Source: Bacteriovoracia bacterium
GTDB lineage: Bacteria > Bdellovibrionota > Bacteriovoracia > Bacteriovoracales > Bacteriovoracaceae
DNA: 64,000 nt
Reading direction: 5' to 3'
Assembly (NCBI GenBank): GCA_030431635.1
Contig: JAUIIL010000006.1
Span: forward strand, 182,354-246,353
Position numbers and translations under genes: made by a program. Below are positions 43,005-51,440 of the stretch, piece after piece. Under the pieces are notes generated by a model, which saw nothing but the letters and a program-made list of their open reading frames with translations, searched no databases and was not told the origin of the DNA. Each line of letters begins with the position of its first letter. Position 1 is the stretch's first letter.

Positions 43005-43319
43005 ATGAAAGATTGTTACGAAATAGTTGTGACAAAGTTTAAAAGAGACGTGGATTTTCCAAAACAGAAAATCGCCATGGAGAAGCTTAATGAGATTGTG
43101 TTTGGTCTTGAAGGATTCAAGGCCCGCAATTTCTATTATAGCGATGCTTTAAATAGTTGGATTGATTTTGTGATTTGGAAAGATGAAAGTTCAGCAAAGA
43201 GCGCTGCAAAACTGGTTGGAGAACATTCTCATGCCAAAGAAATTTTCGATCTTTTTGATCAGGAAAATATGTTATTCTCTCAATACGAGATAGTAGGAAG
43301 TTTTCAAAAAGCGAGTTAA
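43005..43319 (+). CDS. ABM-like dimeric alpha/beta-barrel protein
   Basis: 104 residues. Pattern Y-E-I-V-V-T-K-F ... F-K-A-R-N-F-Y-Y-S ... W-I-D-F-V-I-W-K-D is that of the antibiotic-biosynthesis-monooxygenase/stress-response dimeric alpha-beta barrel fold. No specific substrate can be told. AAGGAGGAG precedes the ATG. It is divergent from the WYL regulator and 3 bp before tag, so the WYL protein probably controls it, possibly with tag and truC. Confidence 0.7.
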   Translation: MKDCYEIVVTKFKRDVDFPKQKIAMEKLNEIVFGLEGFKARNFYYSDALNSWIDFVIWKDESSAKSAAKLVGEHSHAKEIFDLFDQENMLFSQYEIVGSFQKAS

Positions 43320-43322
43320 ACA

Positions 43323-43901
43323 ATGAGTAAAGTGCGATGCCCCTGGTTAAAGTTGAGTAACGAAATGTATGTTGAATATCACGATAAAGAATGGGGTAGA
43401 CAAGAGCACGATGACATTAAATTATTTGAAATGCTTACTCTGGAAGGGGCCCAAGCAGGATTAAGCTGGGAGACTGTTTTAAAAAAGCGCGCACACTACC
43501 GCAAAGTCTTCAAAGGATTTGACCCCCTAAAAGTTTCTAGGTTCTCCCAGAAAAAGATAGAGGAACTTTTACAAGACCCAGGGATAATTAGAAACCGTTT
43601 GAAAGTTGAATCAACGGTTTCAAATGCAAAGGCCTTTCTAAAGGTCCAAGAAGAATTTGGCAGTTTTGATAAGTATATTTGGAGTTTTGTTGACAGAAAA
43701 CCTCTCTATAATAATTTTCAATCTTTAAAAGAGTATCCCTCAAAGACTCCTCTGAGTGATATCATTTCAAAAGATTTAAAAAAGAGAGGCTTTCGTTTTG
43801 TTGGCAGTACTATAATCTATGCTTTCATGCAGGCCACCGGGATAGTTCAAGATCACTCTAAAAATTGCTTTTTGAATAAAAAAGTTCTAAAAGCAAAGTG
43901 A
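43323..43901 (+). CDS. tag: DNA-3-methyladenine glycosylase I
   Basis: 192 residues, typical of Tag. Starts R-C-P-W-L; the structural zinc ligands C6, H20, H178 and C182 (D-H-S-K-N-C) are all present. The catalytic region L-F-E-M-L-T-L-E-G-A-Q-A-G-L-S-W-E-T-V-L is clear. The enzyme removes 3-methyladenine from alkylated DNA. It is 3 bp after the ABM-like gene and overlaps truC by 4 bp. Confidence 0.95.
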   Translation: MSKVRCPWLKLSNEMYVEYHDKEWGRQEHDDIKLFEMLTLEGAQAGLSWETVLKKRAHYRKVFKGFDPLKVSRFSQKKIEELLQDPGIIRNRLKVESTVSNAKAFLKVQEEFGSFDKYIWSFVDRKPLYNNFQSLKEYPSKTPLSDIISKDLKKRGFRFVGSTIIYAFMQATGIVQDHSKNCFLNKKVLKAK

Positions 43902-44548
43902 TGACTATCCCCATTCTTTTTGAAGATGAGCACTATATTGTGGTTGATAAACCAAGTGGTCTTCTTATTCATCCTTACAAAAAAGAGACTAATGAGAGAG
44001 AAAATCTTCTCAAAAAAGTGAAAGAGCAAACTGGACATTATCTCTATCCTGTTCATAGGCTCGATCGCCCTGTTTCTGGAATTGTTCTTTTTGCTCTTAC
44101 TTCAGAAGCGGGAAAAAAAATAAAAGAAATTTGGCATCAAGAAAGCTGTGTTAAAGAGTATACGGCCCTAGCTCGAGGTTATTTTGATGAGGATGAAGGA
44201 GTTATGAACTTTGCTCTCACAGATGAGAAAGGAGTCAAAAAAGAGGCCATCACTCATTATCAAGTTCTCAAACAATTCCAGAAGACAGCATTAGTAAAGG
44301 CCCAAATTAAGACGGGGCGCCATCATCAAATACGCAGGCACTTCTCTCGCAGATGTCATGGGCTTATTGGAGATACGACTCATGGAAAAGGAAGAATTAA
44401 TCAATTTTTTCGAGAGCATTTTAATCTTCACCGCATTTTTCTTCATGCAAATAGACTCGAGTTTGTTCATCCTTATACTAAAAATAAGCTCACAATTAAT
44501 TGTGAGCTACCAAATGATTTAGCAGAGGTCTTAAAAGGATTGAGTTAA
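43898..44548 (+). CDS. truC: RluA-family tRNA pseudouridine synthase, TruC-type
   Basis: 216 residues. Starts with I-L-F-E-D-E-H-Y-I-V-V-D-K-P-S-G-L-L-I-H and has the catalytic H-R-L-D-R-P-V-S-G with Asp; also F-F-R, H-R-I-F-L-H-A-N near the end. The short size without S4 domain and the H-R-L-D-R-P motif match TruC, which makes pseudouridine 65 in tRNA. Start is GTG 43898 or the adjacent ATG 43901. Convergent with typA, 4 bp between stops. Confidence 0.88.
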   Translation: MMTIPILFEDEHYIVVDKPSGLLIHPYKKETNERENLLKKVKEQTGHYLYPVHRLDRPVSGIVLFALTSEAGKKIKEIWHQESCVKEYTALARGYFDEDEGVMNFALTDEKGVKKEAITHYQVLKQFQKTALVKAQIKTGRHHQIRRHFSRRCHGLIGDTTHGKGRINQFFREHFNLHRIFLHANRLEFVHPYTKNKLTINCELPNDLAEVLKGLS

Positions 44549-44552
44549 GAAG

Positions 44553-46385
44553 CTACTTAGGCTTCTCTGTTCTAATAACAGAGCGCTGGCCTTTCTCGAG
44601 TATTTTCTTTCTGATACGGACTTGTTTAGGAGTAACTTCCACCCACTCATCTTTATCAATCCAGTCCATGGCCTTCTCTAAAGTCATAGGTTGGACTGGA
44701 GGTAAGATAATATTTTGATCTTTTCCTGCAGTTCGAACACTACTTAAGTGTTTTTCTCTTACGCAGTTAACATTTTGATCGTTGGTTTTGTTGTGTTCCC
44801 CGATGACTTGTCCTTCATAAACAGTATCTCCAGGTACAATAAATTGTTTTCCATTTGGAAGAAGATTAAAAAGAGCATAAGGTGTGGCCTTACCTGCTCT
44901 ATCTGATATAAGTGATCCGTTTTGTCTTGAGAGCATTTCTCCCACATAAGGGCGGTATTCTAAAAACTGAGAAGACATAATTCCTTCACCTTTTGTATCA
45001 GTGAGAAACTGAGAACGGTATCCGATAAGTCCACGAGAGGGAATTTCAAACTCAAGTCTGGTTCTGGTATCTCCAATTTGATTAAGAGATTGCATAACAC
45101 CTTTTCTTATAGAAAGTGTTTCTGTGATAGTACCAACATCTTCATTTGGAACATCAAGGACAACCAGCTCAAAAGGTTCGCATTTTTTCCCATCGATTTC
45201 TTGGAAAAGAACTTCAGGTCTTGCGATCATAAGTTCGAAACCAGCTCTACGGATTTCTTCAAAGACAATGGCCAACTGAAGCTCTCCACGCCCTTTTAAA
45301 ATAAATTCTTTAGGGTCATCACTTTCTTGGTATTGAAGGGCCACATTATGGCGGCAGGCGTTTTGAAGAAATTCTTCTAATTTTCTCGATGTCAGGTATT
45401 CTCCTTCTCTTCCAGAACCTGGAGAGGTATTAACAGAAACCTTGACTGAGACAGTAGGAGGATCGACTGAAATTCTCTCTAAGGGTTCAACCGCTTCAGG
45501 AGAAGTTAAAGTATCTCCAATAAAGCCTTCTTGAAGTCCCGCAATAATGGCGATTTCTCCTGCATAAGCTTCATCAACTTCCTTCATTCCAAGAGCATCA
45601 TAAATTTGAATATTACTCACTTTAAAAGTTTTATTTTTTCCATAACGATCACAGTGAACATATTGTTGATTTTTTCTGATACTTCCTCTTTGAATTCTTC
45701 CAATAACCAAAGGACCTAAATATGTTGAGTAGGTGAGGTTCGTCACTAAAAGTTGTAGGCCTCCCTCAAGAGAAACTTTGGGTTCTGGGAAATAGTCTTC
45801 GGTAATAAAATCTAGTAATGGATGAAGGTTTACGCTTTCTTCATCAAGAGATTTTTTAGCATAGCCATCTTTTCCAGAAGCGTAGAAAAGTGGATAATCC
45901 AAATCAAAATCGTCTTTATTTAAAACAGTCGCTAGATCGAGGAAAAGATCTTCTATTTCAGCGATGACCTCATCTATTCTCTCATCAGGTCTATCAATTT
46001 TATTAATAACAACAGCTATTTTAAGTCCACGCTCCATCGCTTTAGTTAAAACAAAACGAGTTTGAGGAAGAGGACCTTCTGAAGCATCAACAAGGAGAAT
46101 AATTCCATCAACCATCATAAGTGAGCGCTCTACCTCGCCCCCAAAGTCAGCGTGTCCCGGAGTATCAAGAAGGTTAATCTTCATTTCTTTCCAGTTAATG
46201 GCACAGTTTTTCGCTGTAATCGTGATCCCGCGTTCTTTTTCCAGTTCTCCAGAGTCCATGACTCTTTCTTCGACTTCAGCGCGAGGATCGAAAGTTCCTG
46301 ATTGAGATAAAAGTCCGTCGACAAGAGTTGTTTTACCGTGGTCGACGTGTGCCACGATCGCGATATTCTTTAGTTTTGTTTTCAT
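44553..46385 (-). CDS. typA: Ribosome-associated GTPase TypA/BipA
   Basis: 610 residues, full length for the family. GTPase motifs A-H-V-D-H-G-K-T-T, the switch E-K-E-R-G-I-T-I, D-T-P-G-H-A-D-F-G-G and N-K-I-D-R-P are intact; the C-terminal TypA-specific part has G-E-G-I-M-S-S and the G-R-G-E-L-Q-L domain III motif. It helps late 50S assembly and stress or cold growth. The gene stands in its own unit after queF, with 41 bp between. Confidence 0.97.
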   Translation of the reverse strand: MKTKLKNIAIVAHVDHGKTTLVDGLLSQSGTFDPRAEVEERVMDSGELEKERGITITAKNCAINWKEMKINLLDTPGHADFGGEVERSLMMVDGIILLVDASEGPLPQTRFVLTKAMERGLKIAVVINKIDRPDERIDEVIAEIEDLFLDLATVLNKDDFDLDYPLFYASGKDGYAKKSLDEESVNLHPLLDFITEDYFPEPKVSLEGGLQLLVTNLTYSTYLGPLVIGRIQRGSIRKNQQYVHCDRYGKNKTFKVSNIQIYDALGMKEVDEAYAGEIAIIAGLQEGFIGDTLTSPEAVEPLERISVDPPTVSVKVSVNTSPGSGREGEYLTSRKLEEFLQNACRHNVALQYQESDDPKEFILKGRGELQLAIVFEEIRRAGFELMIARPEVLFQEIDGKKCEPFELVVLDVPNEDVGTITETLSIRKGVMQSLNQIGDTRTRLEFEIPSRGLIGYRSQFLTDTKGEGIMSSQFLEYRPYVGEMLSRQNGSLISDRAGKATPYALFNLLPNGKQFIVPGDTVYEGQVIGEHNKTNDQNVNCVREKHLSSVRTAGKDQNIILPPVQPMTLEKAMDWIDKDEWVEVTPKQVRIRKKILEKGQRSVIRTEKPK

Positions 46386-46426
46386 AGAGGAAGTTGTATC
46401 AGAGATGGGAGGCTTGTGACAAACAA

Positions 46427-47248
46427 TTACTGCCTTGGGAGTTGAATATTTCCATAAAAATCTTCAAAATTTGAACGAAAAGGATTGATATCAAGCCCCC
46501 CACGTCGAGTATAGCGGGCATAAACGGTAAGCTTTGTTGGTGAACAGTGGGTGAGGATATCATGAAAAATTCTCTCAACACATTGTTCATGAAATTCGTT
46601 GTGTTCACGAAAACTCACAATATATTTAAGCAAAGACTCTGGACAAATTTTTCTTCCTTCATATTTGATGAAGACACTGGCCCAGTCTGGTTGGTTAGTG
46701 ACCAAGCAATTTGATTTAAGTAAATGCGTATGAAGGGCCTCTGAAGCCTCAACATTCAATGTTTTAAGTAAGCTCGGCTCCACAGAGTAGTTTTTCACTT
46801 CAATATCCAAGTGATCAATACAAGCCCCTTCAAAAGATTTAAGTTGATAGGGTTGAGCTTCATTAATGGAGAAGAAGGAAACTTTGACTTCAGACTGGCA
46901 TTTAGCTGACAGATCTTCGCTCATCGTTCTTATAACCTCTTTTTCGTTTGTAAAAGAAGTCTGGTTAAAGGAGTTGAGATAGAGCTTAAAAGATTTTGAT
47001 TCAATAATATGGGAGCTCTGATATGGAAAAAGAAATTGAGCAAGCCTTACCTCTGGTTTACCTTTAGGGTTTAGCCAAGAAATTTCGTAAGCATTCCACA
47101 GATCAACTCCATGAAAAGGAAGCTCTTGTTCCTCTAGTCCGATTTCTTCACGCTTATCTTGTCTTGGAATAGGGTAAAGTAGTGAGCTGTCATAATGGCT
47201 TTTATAACCAGTTTTTTTACCAAGCGAGCTTTTCTTCACATCGTTCAT
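46427..47248 (-). CDS. queF: NADPH-dependent 7-cyano-7-deazaguanine reductase (long type)
   Basis: 273 residues, the long (YqcD/type II, E. coli-like) QueF. The substrate-binding E-S-K-S-F-K-L-Y-L-N-S-F-N-Q-T and the region S-N-C-L-V-T-N-Q-P-D-W with the nucleophilic Cys are present, as are E-H-N-E-F-H-E-Q-C and Y-T-R-R-G-G-L-D-I-N. It reduces preQ0 to preQ1 in queuosine synthesis. No preQ1 riboswitch was seen upstream. A 20-codon hydrophobic frame on the same strand ends 25 bp before the ATG. Confidence 0.95.
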   Translation of the reverse strand: MNDVKKSSLGKKTGYKSHYDSSLLYPIPRQDKREEIGLEEQELPFHGVDLWNAYEISWLNPKGKPEVRLAQFLFPYQSSHIIESKSFKLYLNSFNQTSFTNEKEVIRTMSEDLSAKCQSEVKVSFFSINEAQPYQLKSFEGACIDHLDIEVKNYSVEPSLLKTLNVEASEALHTHLLKSNCLVTNQPDWASVFIKYEGRKICPESLLKYIVSFREHNEFHEQCVERIFHDILTHCSPTKLTVYARYTRRGGLDINPFRSNFEDFYGNIQLPRQ

Positions 47249-47272
47249 GCTCTATGTCATAGCGCATCTTGT

Positions 47273-47335
47273 TTAAGATATGAAGGGAAATAAAATAATG
47301 AGTGTTAATAAAAAAACCAGATAAAATTCCCTCAA
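47273..47335 (-). CDS. Possible 20-residue hydrophobic leader peptide upstream of queF
   Basis: TTG start at 47335 with GGAGGG 3 bases upstream (short spacing), then M-R-E-F-Y-L-V-F-L-L-T-L-I-I-L-F-P-F-I-S and a TAA stop. The peptide is almost wholly hydrophobic, like a single membrane helix. The stop lies 25 bp before the queF ATG. Support is only the ribosome-binding site and composition; it may be chance. Confidence 0.2.
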   Translation of the reverse strand: MREFYLVFLLTLIILFPFIS

Positions 47336-47511
47336 AGACCCTCCTCGATAGTTCTCACTAATAAAGTAAGCAAAAAACGGGCCATAATTATTTGAAATTA
47401 AAACACTTTTAAGCTTAGAGTAAGGGGCGAAGAGCACCTTGCAAAGAGTCATAAAACCGAGTTCTTTGGTTCCAACATAAACTTTCTGTCACAGTATTTT
47501 ATTGAGAAGTA

Positions 47512-47540
47512 TTAAGATGCTGTTAGGATTAAAGTATAAA
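47512..47540 (+). promoter_or_regulatory. Candidate promoter of exported metalloprotease
   Basis: TTAAGA at 47512-47517 (4 of 6), a 17-base spacer and TATAAA at 47535-47540 (5 of 6). The predicted transcript start is near 47547, giving a leader of about 24 bases that contains GGAGG before the GTG at 47571. Confidence 0.4.
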
Positions 47541-47570
47541 AATTGAATAGTTTAGACATGGAGGTCAACT

Positions 47571-48455
47571 GTGAAAATCACTCTCATTGCTGGGGTTTTA
47601 TTAGGGATGATTCACTCTGGTTTTGCTAAGATACTACCGGATAATAATCTACATCTGGAAGATAATCTTAAAGCGGTTAATCAAGTAACGGAAGAAGACT
47701 TTAAACGCATTACTGGTGAGATTGCGGATATCTATTCTCCGATAGTTGCTCTTCATGGTGCTTCGTTGAATATGATTGCAGATTGGAAAGACTCAACGGT
47801 GAATGCCTATGCAAGTCGTTCAGGAAAAACATGGAACGTTAAAATGTTTGGAGGTCTTGCCAGAAGAAAAGAAACAACTCCGGATGGTTTCGCTTTAGTT
47901 GTTTGTCATGAGCTTGGACATCACCTTGCTGGTTTTCCTTTTTACAGAGGAGGAGATTGGGCCGCTTCTGAAGGACAGTCTGATTACTTCGCAACTCATG
48001 TTTGTGCCAGAAGAATCTGGTCTAGACAAGCAGAAGAAAACGCTAAGTATAGAAATATTGTGAACAAAACGGTGAAAGAAGAGTGTGATAGAGTTTGGCA
48101 CTCTGAAAGAGCACAAGATCTTTGTTATAGAATCTCTTTTGCTTCTATGTCTCTTGGTTCTCTCTTAGCTTCTCTAGGTTGGGATGCAGCTCCGGCTTTC
48201 GATACTCCTTCTAGTTATGAGATTTCAACAACGCTAACGAGCCACCCTCAAGCTCAATGTAGACTTGATACTTATTTTCAAGGCTCACTTTGTAATCAAG
48301 GGTATGATATCACTATTATTCCTGGAAGAAGCCATGCTGATGGACAAGAGTCTGAGGGAGCTGAATTAGATGCTGCTCTTTATTCTTGTTCAGGTTTTGA
48401 AGGACACGATAAAAGACAGAGACGACCACGCTGTTGGTTTGCTCCTGAAATTTAA
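47571..48455 (+). CDS. Exported zinc metalloprotease (HExxH)
   Basis: 294 residues, GTG start with GGAGG upstream. Signal peptide about 1-19. The zinc motif H113-E114-L-G-H117-H is followed by S-E-G-Q-S-D-Y-F with Glu134 as third ligand, as in M48-like gluzincins. The C-terminal part is Cys-rich (C-x-L-D-T-Y-x-Q-G-S-L-C). Likely a secreted or periplasmic protease; in predatory bacteria such enzymes are common. Convergent with the DUF4442 gene, sharing TTAA at the stops. Confidence 0.85.
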   Translation: MKITLIAGVLLGMIHSGFAKILPDNNLHLEDNLKAVNQVTEEDFKRITGEIADIYSPIVALHGASLNMIADWKDSTVNAYASRSGKTWNVKMFGGLARRKETTPDGFALVVCHELGHHLAGFPFYRGGDWAASEGQSDYFATHVCARRIWSRQAEENAKYRNIVNKTVKEECDRVWHSERAQDLCYRISFASMSLGSLLASLGWDAAPAFDTPSSYEISTTLTSHPQAQCRLDTYFQGSLCNQGYDITIIPGRSHADGQESEGAELDAALYSCSGFEGHDKRQRRPRCWFAPEI

Positions 48456-48952
48456 TCAATATTTTTTAGGGGAGGTTTTTCAAACCTCTCCTTCGCATCT
48501 TTTCTTCTAATATATAATTCCTTTTCAAGAGCTGCTACGACTTCGCCATCTGCATCTAGTACTTCACATTTAAAGATTGGAGTTTGCTTGAACTCTTGAA
48601 GCGCTTTTTCTCTAATTTGCTCAATCTGTCCCTGGTCAATTTGAAAAGTCGCGCTGACGGTGGATTTTCCAGGTTTTTTAAAATCAATTTTAGCTCCTTT
48701 ATCCCAAACAATATGATCTTTGCCTAAATGATAAAGCAGAATAAACATGAAAAAAGGATCGCACATACTATAAAGAGATCCGCCAAAGTGAGTTCCTACA
48801 TAGTTCACATTAAAGGGAGTTAATTTCATTTGAACTGTAATTTGGGTAAACTCTTGGTTCACATGGGAGACCTTTACTCCTGCGCCAAGATAAGGAGGGT
48901 AAAAGCGTATAAGTTTCATGGCCATTTGAGGAGACATTAGACGCCAAATCAT
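48452..48952 (-). CDS. DUF4442 hotdog-fold thioesterase-like protein
   Basis: 166 residues. The hotdog features N-Y-V-G-T-H-F-G-G-S-L-Y-S-M-C-D-P-F and a following long helix place it in the DUF4442/YiiD-like thioesterase group. The catalytic residues are not certain. No signal peptide; substrate probably an acyl-CoA but untested. It is divergent from the GFA gene. The end of the gene contains a strong hairpin (48468-48492) that also lies after the protease stop. Confidence 0.8.
   Translation of the reverse strand: MIWRLMSPQMAMKLIRFYPPYLGAGVKVSHVNQEFTQITVQMKLTPFNVNYVGTHFGGSLYSMCDPFFMFILLYHLGKDHIVWDKGAKIDFKKPGKSTVSATFQIDQGQIEQIREKALQEFKQTPIFKCEVLDADGEVVAALEKELYIRRKDAKERFEKPPLKNID
48468..48492 (+). 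terminator. Hairpin after protease gene, no clear U-tract
   Basis: AGGGGAGGTTT (48468-48478) pairs with AAACCTCTCCT (48482-48492) with one mismatch and a 3-base loop, 13 bp past the protease stop. The T-run lies before, not after, the stem in the plus direction, so it is not a standard terminator. It lies inside the final codons of the convergent DUF4442 gene. Confidence 0.3.
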
Positions 48953-49008
48953 GTTCTTCCTTAGGGATATCAGTTTCTATAGTGTGGCTTATGATCTATC
49001 ATGAGTCT

Positions 49009-49380
49009 ATGAAAAAACAAGTCAAGGGTTCCTGCCATTGCGGCAAAGTTCAATTTGAGGCCAATCTTAAAGATAATAAAGTTATTTCTTGCAATTGCTC
49101 TATCTGTCATATGAAGGGATTTATGCACGTTATAGTGGATAAGCAAGATTTTACACTTTTAACAGGAGAAGAGTCCCTCCAGCTGTATCAGTTTAATACA
49201 AAAACAGCAAAACACTATTTTTGTCAAAACTGTGGGATTAGCTCTTTTTATATTCCTCGCTCTCATCCAGACGGGTACAGTCTAAATTACCGCTGTCTTA
49301 ATGGTATTGATGATAACGATTTTGATTTCTCTCATTTTGATGGGAAAAATTGGGAGAAATCAGTTCATAAACTGCGATAA
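49009..49380 (+). CDS. GFA-family (CENP-V/glutathione-dependent formaldehyde-activating-like) protein
   Basis: About 123 residues from ATG 49009, M-K-K-Q-V-K-G-S-C-H-C-G-K-V. The zinc-binding set C-H-C-G, C-N-C-S-I-C-H and a later C-Q-N-C-G matches the GFA/CENP-V family. Despite the name most members have no proven formaldehyde activity. An in-frame GTG at 48982 would add nine residues with no support. The 3' end overlaps the metzincin gene by 21 bp on the opposite strand. Confidence 0.85.
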   Translation: MKKQVKGSCHCGKVQFEANLKDNKVISCNCSICHMKGFMHVIVDKQDFTLLTGEESLQLYQFNTKTAKHYFCQNCGISSFYIPRSHPDGYSLNYRCLNGIDDNDFDFSHFDGKNWEKSVHKLR

Positions 49381-49863
49381 GATTTCGGCCCACTGATAGG
49401 GAATGGACTGTTTGATATAGGGATACTTACTCACGTCATTTTTCCCACAGTGACCTATTCCTAAAACATGAAGTGATTCGTGAAAAAGAGTAGCACTCCA
49501 GGCTTTAATTGAGCGTTTTTTATTTTTTCTATTGAGATAAATTTTACCATTGAGTGTTTTAGCTATGACTTTCTTTTTCCAGTACCAATAAGTTCCAAGA
49601 GGAATATCGATAACTCTCTCTTTTAAAAGTTCAATAATATTTTGAGGATTTTCATAAGGAGGAGTTAGGCAGGTATATTCTTCTATTCCTTCGATAGCGG
49701 CCCAGAGCCTTTTGTCAGAGAGAGCGTAATTAAGTTTTTGGATGGCTTCCTCAACATCACTTTTCATAACTCCTTCGAAAGTTGAGTCAACTTCAAAATG
49801 AATTTCTAAAGCCAGTGTTTGAAGGGAAAATAAAGTAAGAAAAATAATAGTTAAAACTCTCAT
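49360..49863 (-). CDS. Small exported metzincin-type metalloprotease
   Basis: 167 residues from ATG 49863, which begins a normal signal peptide (M-R-V-L-T-I-I-F-L-T-L-F-S-L-Q-T-L-A). The full metzincin motif H128-E129-S-L-H132-V-L-G135-I-G-H138 is present near the end, as in matrixin/archaemetzincin-like peptidases. No Met-turn is certain. Open frame extends up to a TTG at 49899 and an ATG at 49875; neither has a ribosome site. It follows the RluA-type gene closely and overlaps the convergent GFA gene by 21 bp. Confidence 0.78.
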   Translation of the reverse strand: MRVLTIIFLTLFSLQTLALEIHFEVDSTFEGVMKSDVEEAIQKLNYALSDKRLWAAIEGIEEYTCLTPPYENPQNIIELLKERVIDIPLGTYWYWKKKVIAKTLNGKIYLNRKNKKRSIKAWSATLFHESLHVLGIGHCGKNDVSKYPYIKQSIPYQWAEILSQFMN

Positions 49864-49899
49864 GGGATTTATCATGGAGAAAAGAAAGAGCATTGGCAA

Positions 49900-50799
49900 T
49901 CAGGTGTTAGACTTTTTTTCATTTTTGAAAAAATCAGGAAACTCGGAAGTAATCGTTATGACGTTTTCTGTCTCAGGGTGAGGAAATTTAAGAGTTAAGG
50001 CATGCAGACAAAGACGAGAATGAACTTCATTAGCATAAAGTTTTTCTCCCAAGATAGGACAATGACTTTGTTTCATGTGAACTCTAATTTGGTGTGTTCT
50101 TCCTGTCAAAGGAGTGGCCTCAACAATGGTATAGTTTTCTTTTTTCTCCTGAATTCTAAACTTTGTATGGGCCAGATCTCCACCTGAATGAGTTTCTTGC
50201 ATCTTTAAAATTCTCGAGTTTTCTTTTTTAAGATAATTTTTCATTTCCCATTCGTTTGAAGGAGTTGGATGAGTCGTTAGAGCAATATAGGTTTTTTGAA
50301 TTTTCTTTTTTTCAAAAAGCTTTTGCAAAAAAATGGTTGCTTGTTTTTTTTTAGAAAGAAGTAAGCAACCAGAAGTTTCAACATCTAAGCGGTGCATGAG
50401 AATAAGTTTTTTCTGGCAATAGCGCTCGGCCATAGCATGAGCGTGATCTCTGGTTGGATCCAGTGTTTCAGCGCTTGGAAAACCAGAGGGTTTATCAATA
50501 ATAAGAATAAAATCATCTTCAAAAAGAATATCTTTTTTTTCAAGAGAGTATTGCGGGGTAACTGGAAGTTTGTATTTCTTTAAAAGTGTTACTGGAAGAT
50601 GAAGGGTTATTTTATCTCCTGTTTGGATGAGGGTTTCCCAATGAGTTGTCATTTTGGAGTTGAGCTCAATCTTAATTTTTTGAAAAATTTCAGGACTCTC
50701 TTTTAAGTGGAGAGAGTCTTTAAGTTTTTGCTTGAGAAACTCCTTAATAGAGGTTTGAGTTCTCTCTTTAAAATGAAAATAAAAAGTTTTGTTTTTCAT
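49900..50799 (-). CDS. RluA-family pseudouridine synthase
   Basis: 299 residues. Residues about 15-80 look like an S4-type RNA-binding domain. The catalytic domain has I-I-D-K-P-S-G, the catalytic Asp in H-R-L-D-V-E-T-S-G, and the G-R-T-H-Q-I-R-V-H motif; the end has L-C-L-H-A-L-T-L. Likely modifies rRNA (RluC/RluD-like) or tRNA; the target cannot be told. It is distinct from truC at 43898. The metzincin gene lies close downstream on the same strand (stop at 49900, next ATG at 49863). Confidence 0.88.
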   Translation of the reverse strand: MKNKTFYFHFKERTQTSIKEFLKQKLKDSLHLKESPEIFQKIKIELNSKMTTHWETLIQTGDKITLHLPVTLLKKYKLPVTPQYSLEKKDILFEDDFILIIDKPSGFPSAETLDPTRDHAHAMAERYCQKKLILMHRLDVETSGCLLLSKKKQATIFLQKLFEKKKIQKTYIALTTHPTPSNEWEMKNYLKKENSRILKMQETHSGGDLAHTKFRIQEKKENYTIVEATPLTGRTHQIRVHMKQSHCPILGEKLYANEVHSRLCLHALTLKFPHPETENVITITSEFPDFFKNEKKSNT

Positions 50800-50871
50800 A
50801 ACGAGTTATTTTAGTCTTTTGAAGAGCATTTGACGAAAAATCTTGCCATTGGCGCACTATGACGATAAAAA

Positions 50872-51432
50872 GTGAAGCACATGATGAGAATGACCTATAT
50901 TCCTTTTTTTGTACTAAGTGCTCTGCTTCATCTTCTGATTTTTTCAAGAACTCATAAGGATATTTCCGAAAAAATAGGTCTTGTTTCAGTAGAAAATTTT
51001 CAACTCAAACAAGAAAAAAGTATGAGCTCAATAAAAATCATCTATGAGGAAAAGAAAGGACTTATGGATGAGAGTAAAAAGCAAACAAAGCAGAATCAAT
51101 TGGGTTCTCAAAACTCAGTTCGTTCAGCTCAAATGATAGGGAAGAAGGTTGATGATTATTTCGTGGAACTTCAAAAATATATCTCTTCCAAACAATCCTA
51201 TCCTTTTTTGGGGAAAAAGCTAAAACAAGAAGGCAAGGTTTTAGTTGAACTCTCGATTGAGAAGTCGGGGGAGTTTAAAGAGGTAAAACTTATTGAGAGT
51301 TCAGGGTCAGAGATTTTAGATGAGTCAGTGATTGAGAACTTAAAAAAGCTTCGTTATTTTAAACCTTTCCCTTTGGCCATAGAAGAGAGGGTATTAAAAC
51401 CTCAAGTTCCAGTCGAATTTAAATTAAAATAA
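50872..51432 (+). CDS. TonB-family C-terminal-domain protein
   Basis: 186 residues: short N-terminus, one transmembrane helix (about 8-25), a charged linker of about 65 residues and a TonB-type C-terminal domain (G-K-V-L-V-E-L-S-I-E-K-S-G, L-I-E-S-S-G-S-E-I-L-D-E-S-V-I). The linker is short and lacks Pro repeats, so it may not span the whole periplasm. No ExbB/ExbD genes are adjacent; it could be driven by the stator at 8264 or another. Start may be GTG 50872 or ATG 50881 or 50884; none has a strong ribosome site. Confidence 0.8.
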   Translation: MKHMMRMTYIPFFVLSALLHLLIFSRTHKDISEKIGLVSVENFQLKQEKSMSSIKIIYEEKKGLMDESKKQTKQNQLGSQNSVRSAQMIGKKVDDYFVELQKYISSKQSYPFLGKKLKQEGKVLVELSIEKSGEFKEVKLIESSGSEILDESVIENLKKLRYFKPFPLAIEERVLKPQVPVEFKLK

Positions 51433-51440
51433 GGGTGTTT

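Larger units (their letters stand above)
47249..47570. other. 322-bp gap between queF and exported protease gene
   Basis: The only gap over 300 bp. I see no tRNA, terminator or repeat. It holds a possible small minus-strand frame (47273-47335) next to queF and a promoter-like sequence at the right end (47512-47540) for the protease gene. The remainder (about 47340-47510) is non-coding with no structure that I recognise. Confidence 0.5.

Noticed and set aside
44548..44566. AGAAGC/GCTTCT hairpin between truC and typA stops
   Set aside because: Six weak pairs with a 7-base loop and no T-run; not called a terminator.
47249..47570. preQ1 riboswitch upstream of queF
   Set aside because: No sequence with the short hairpin plus A-rich tail pattern was found on the minus strand before the queF ATG.
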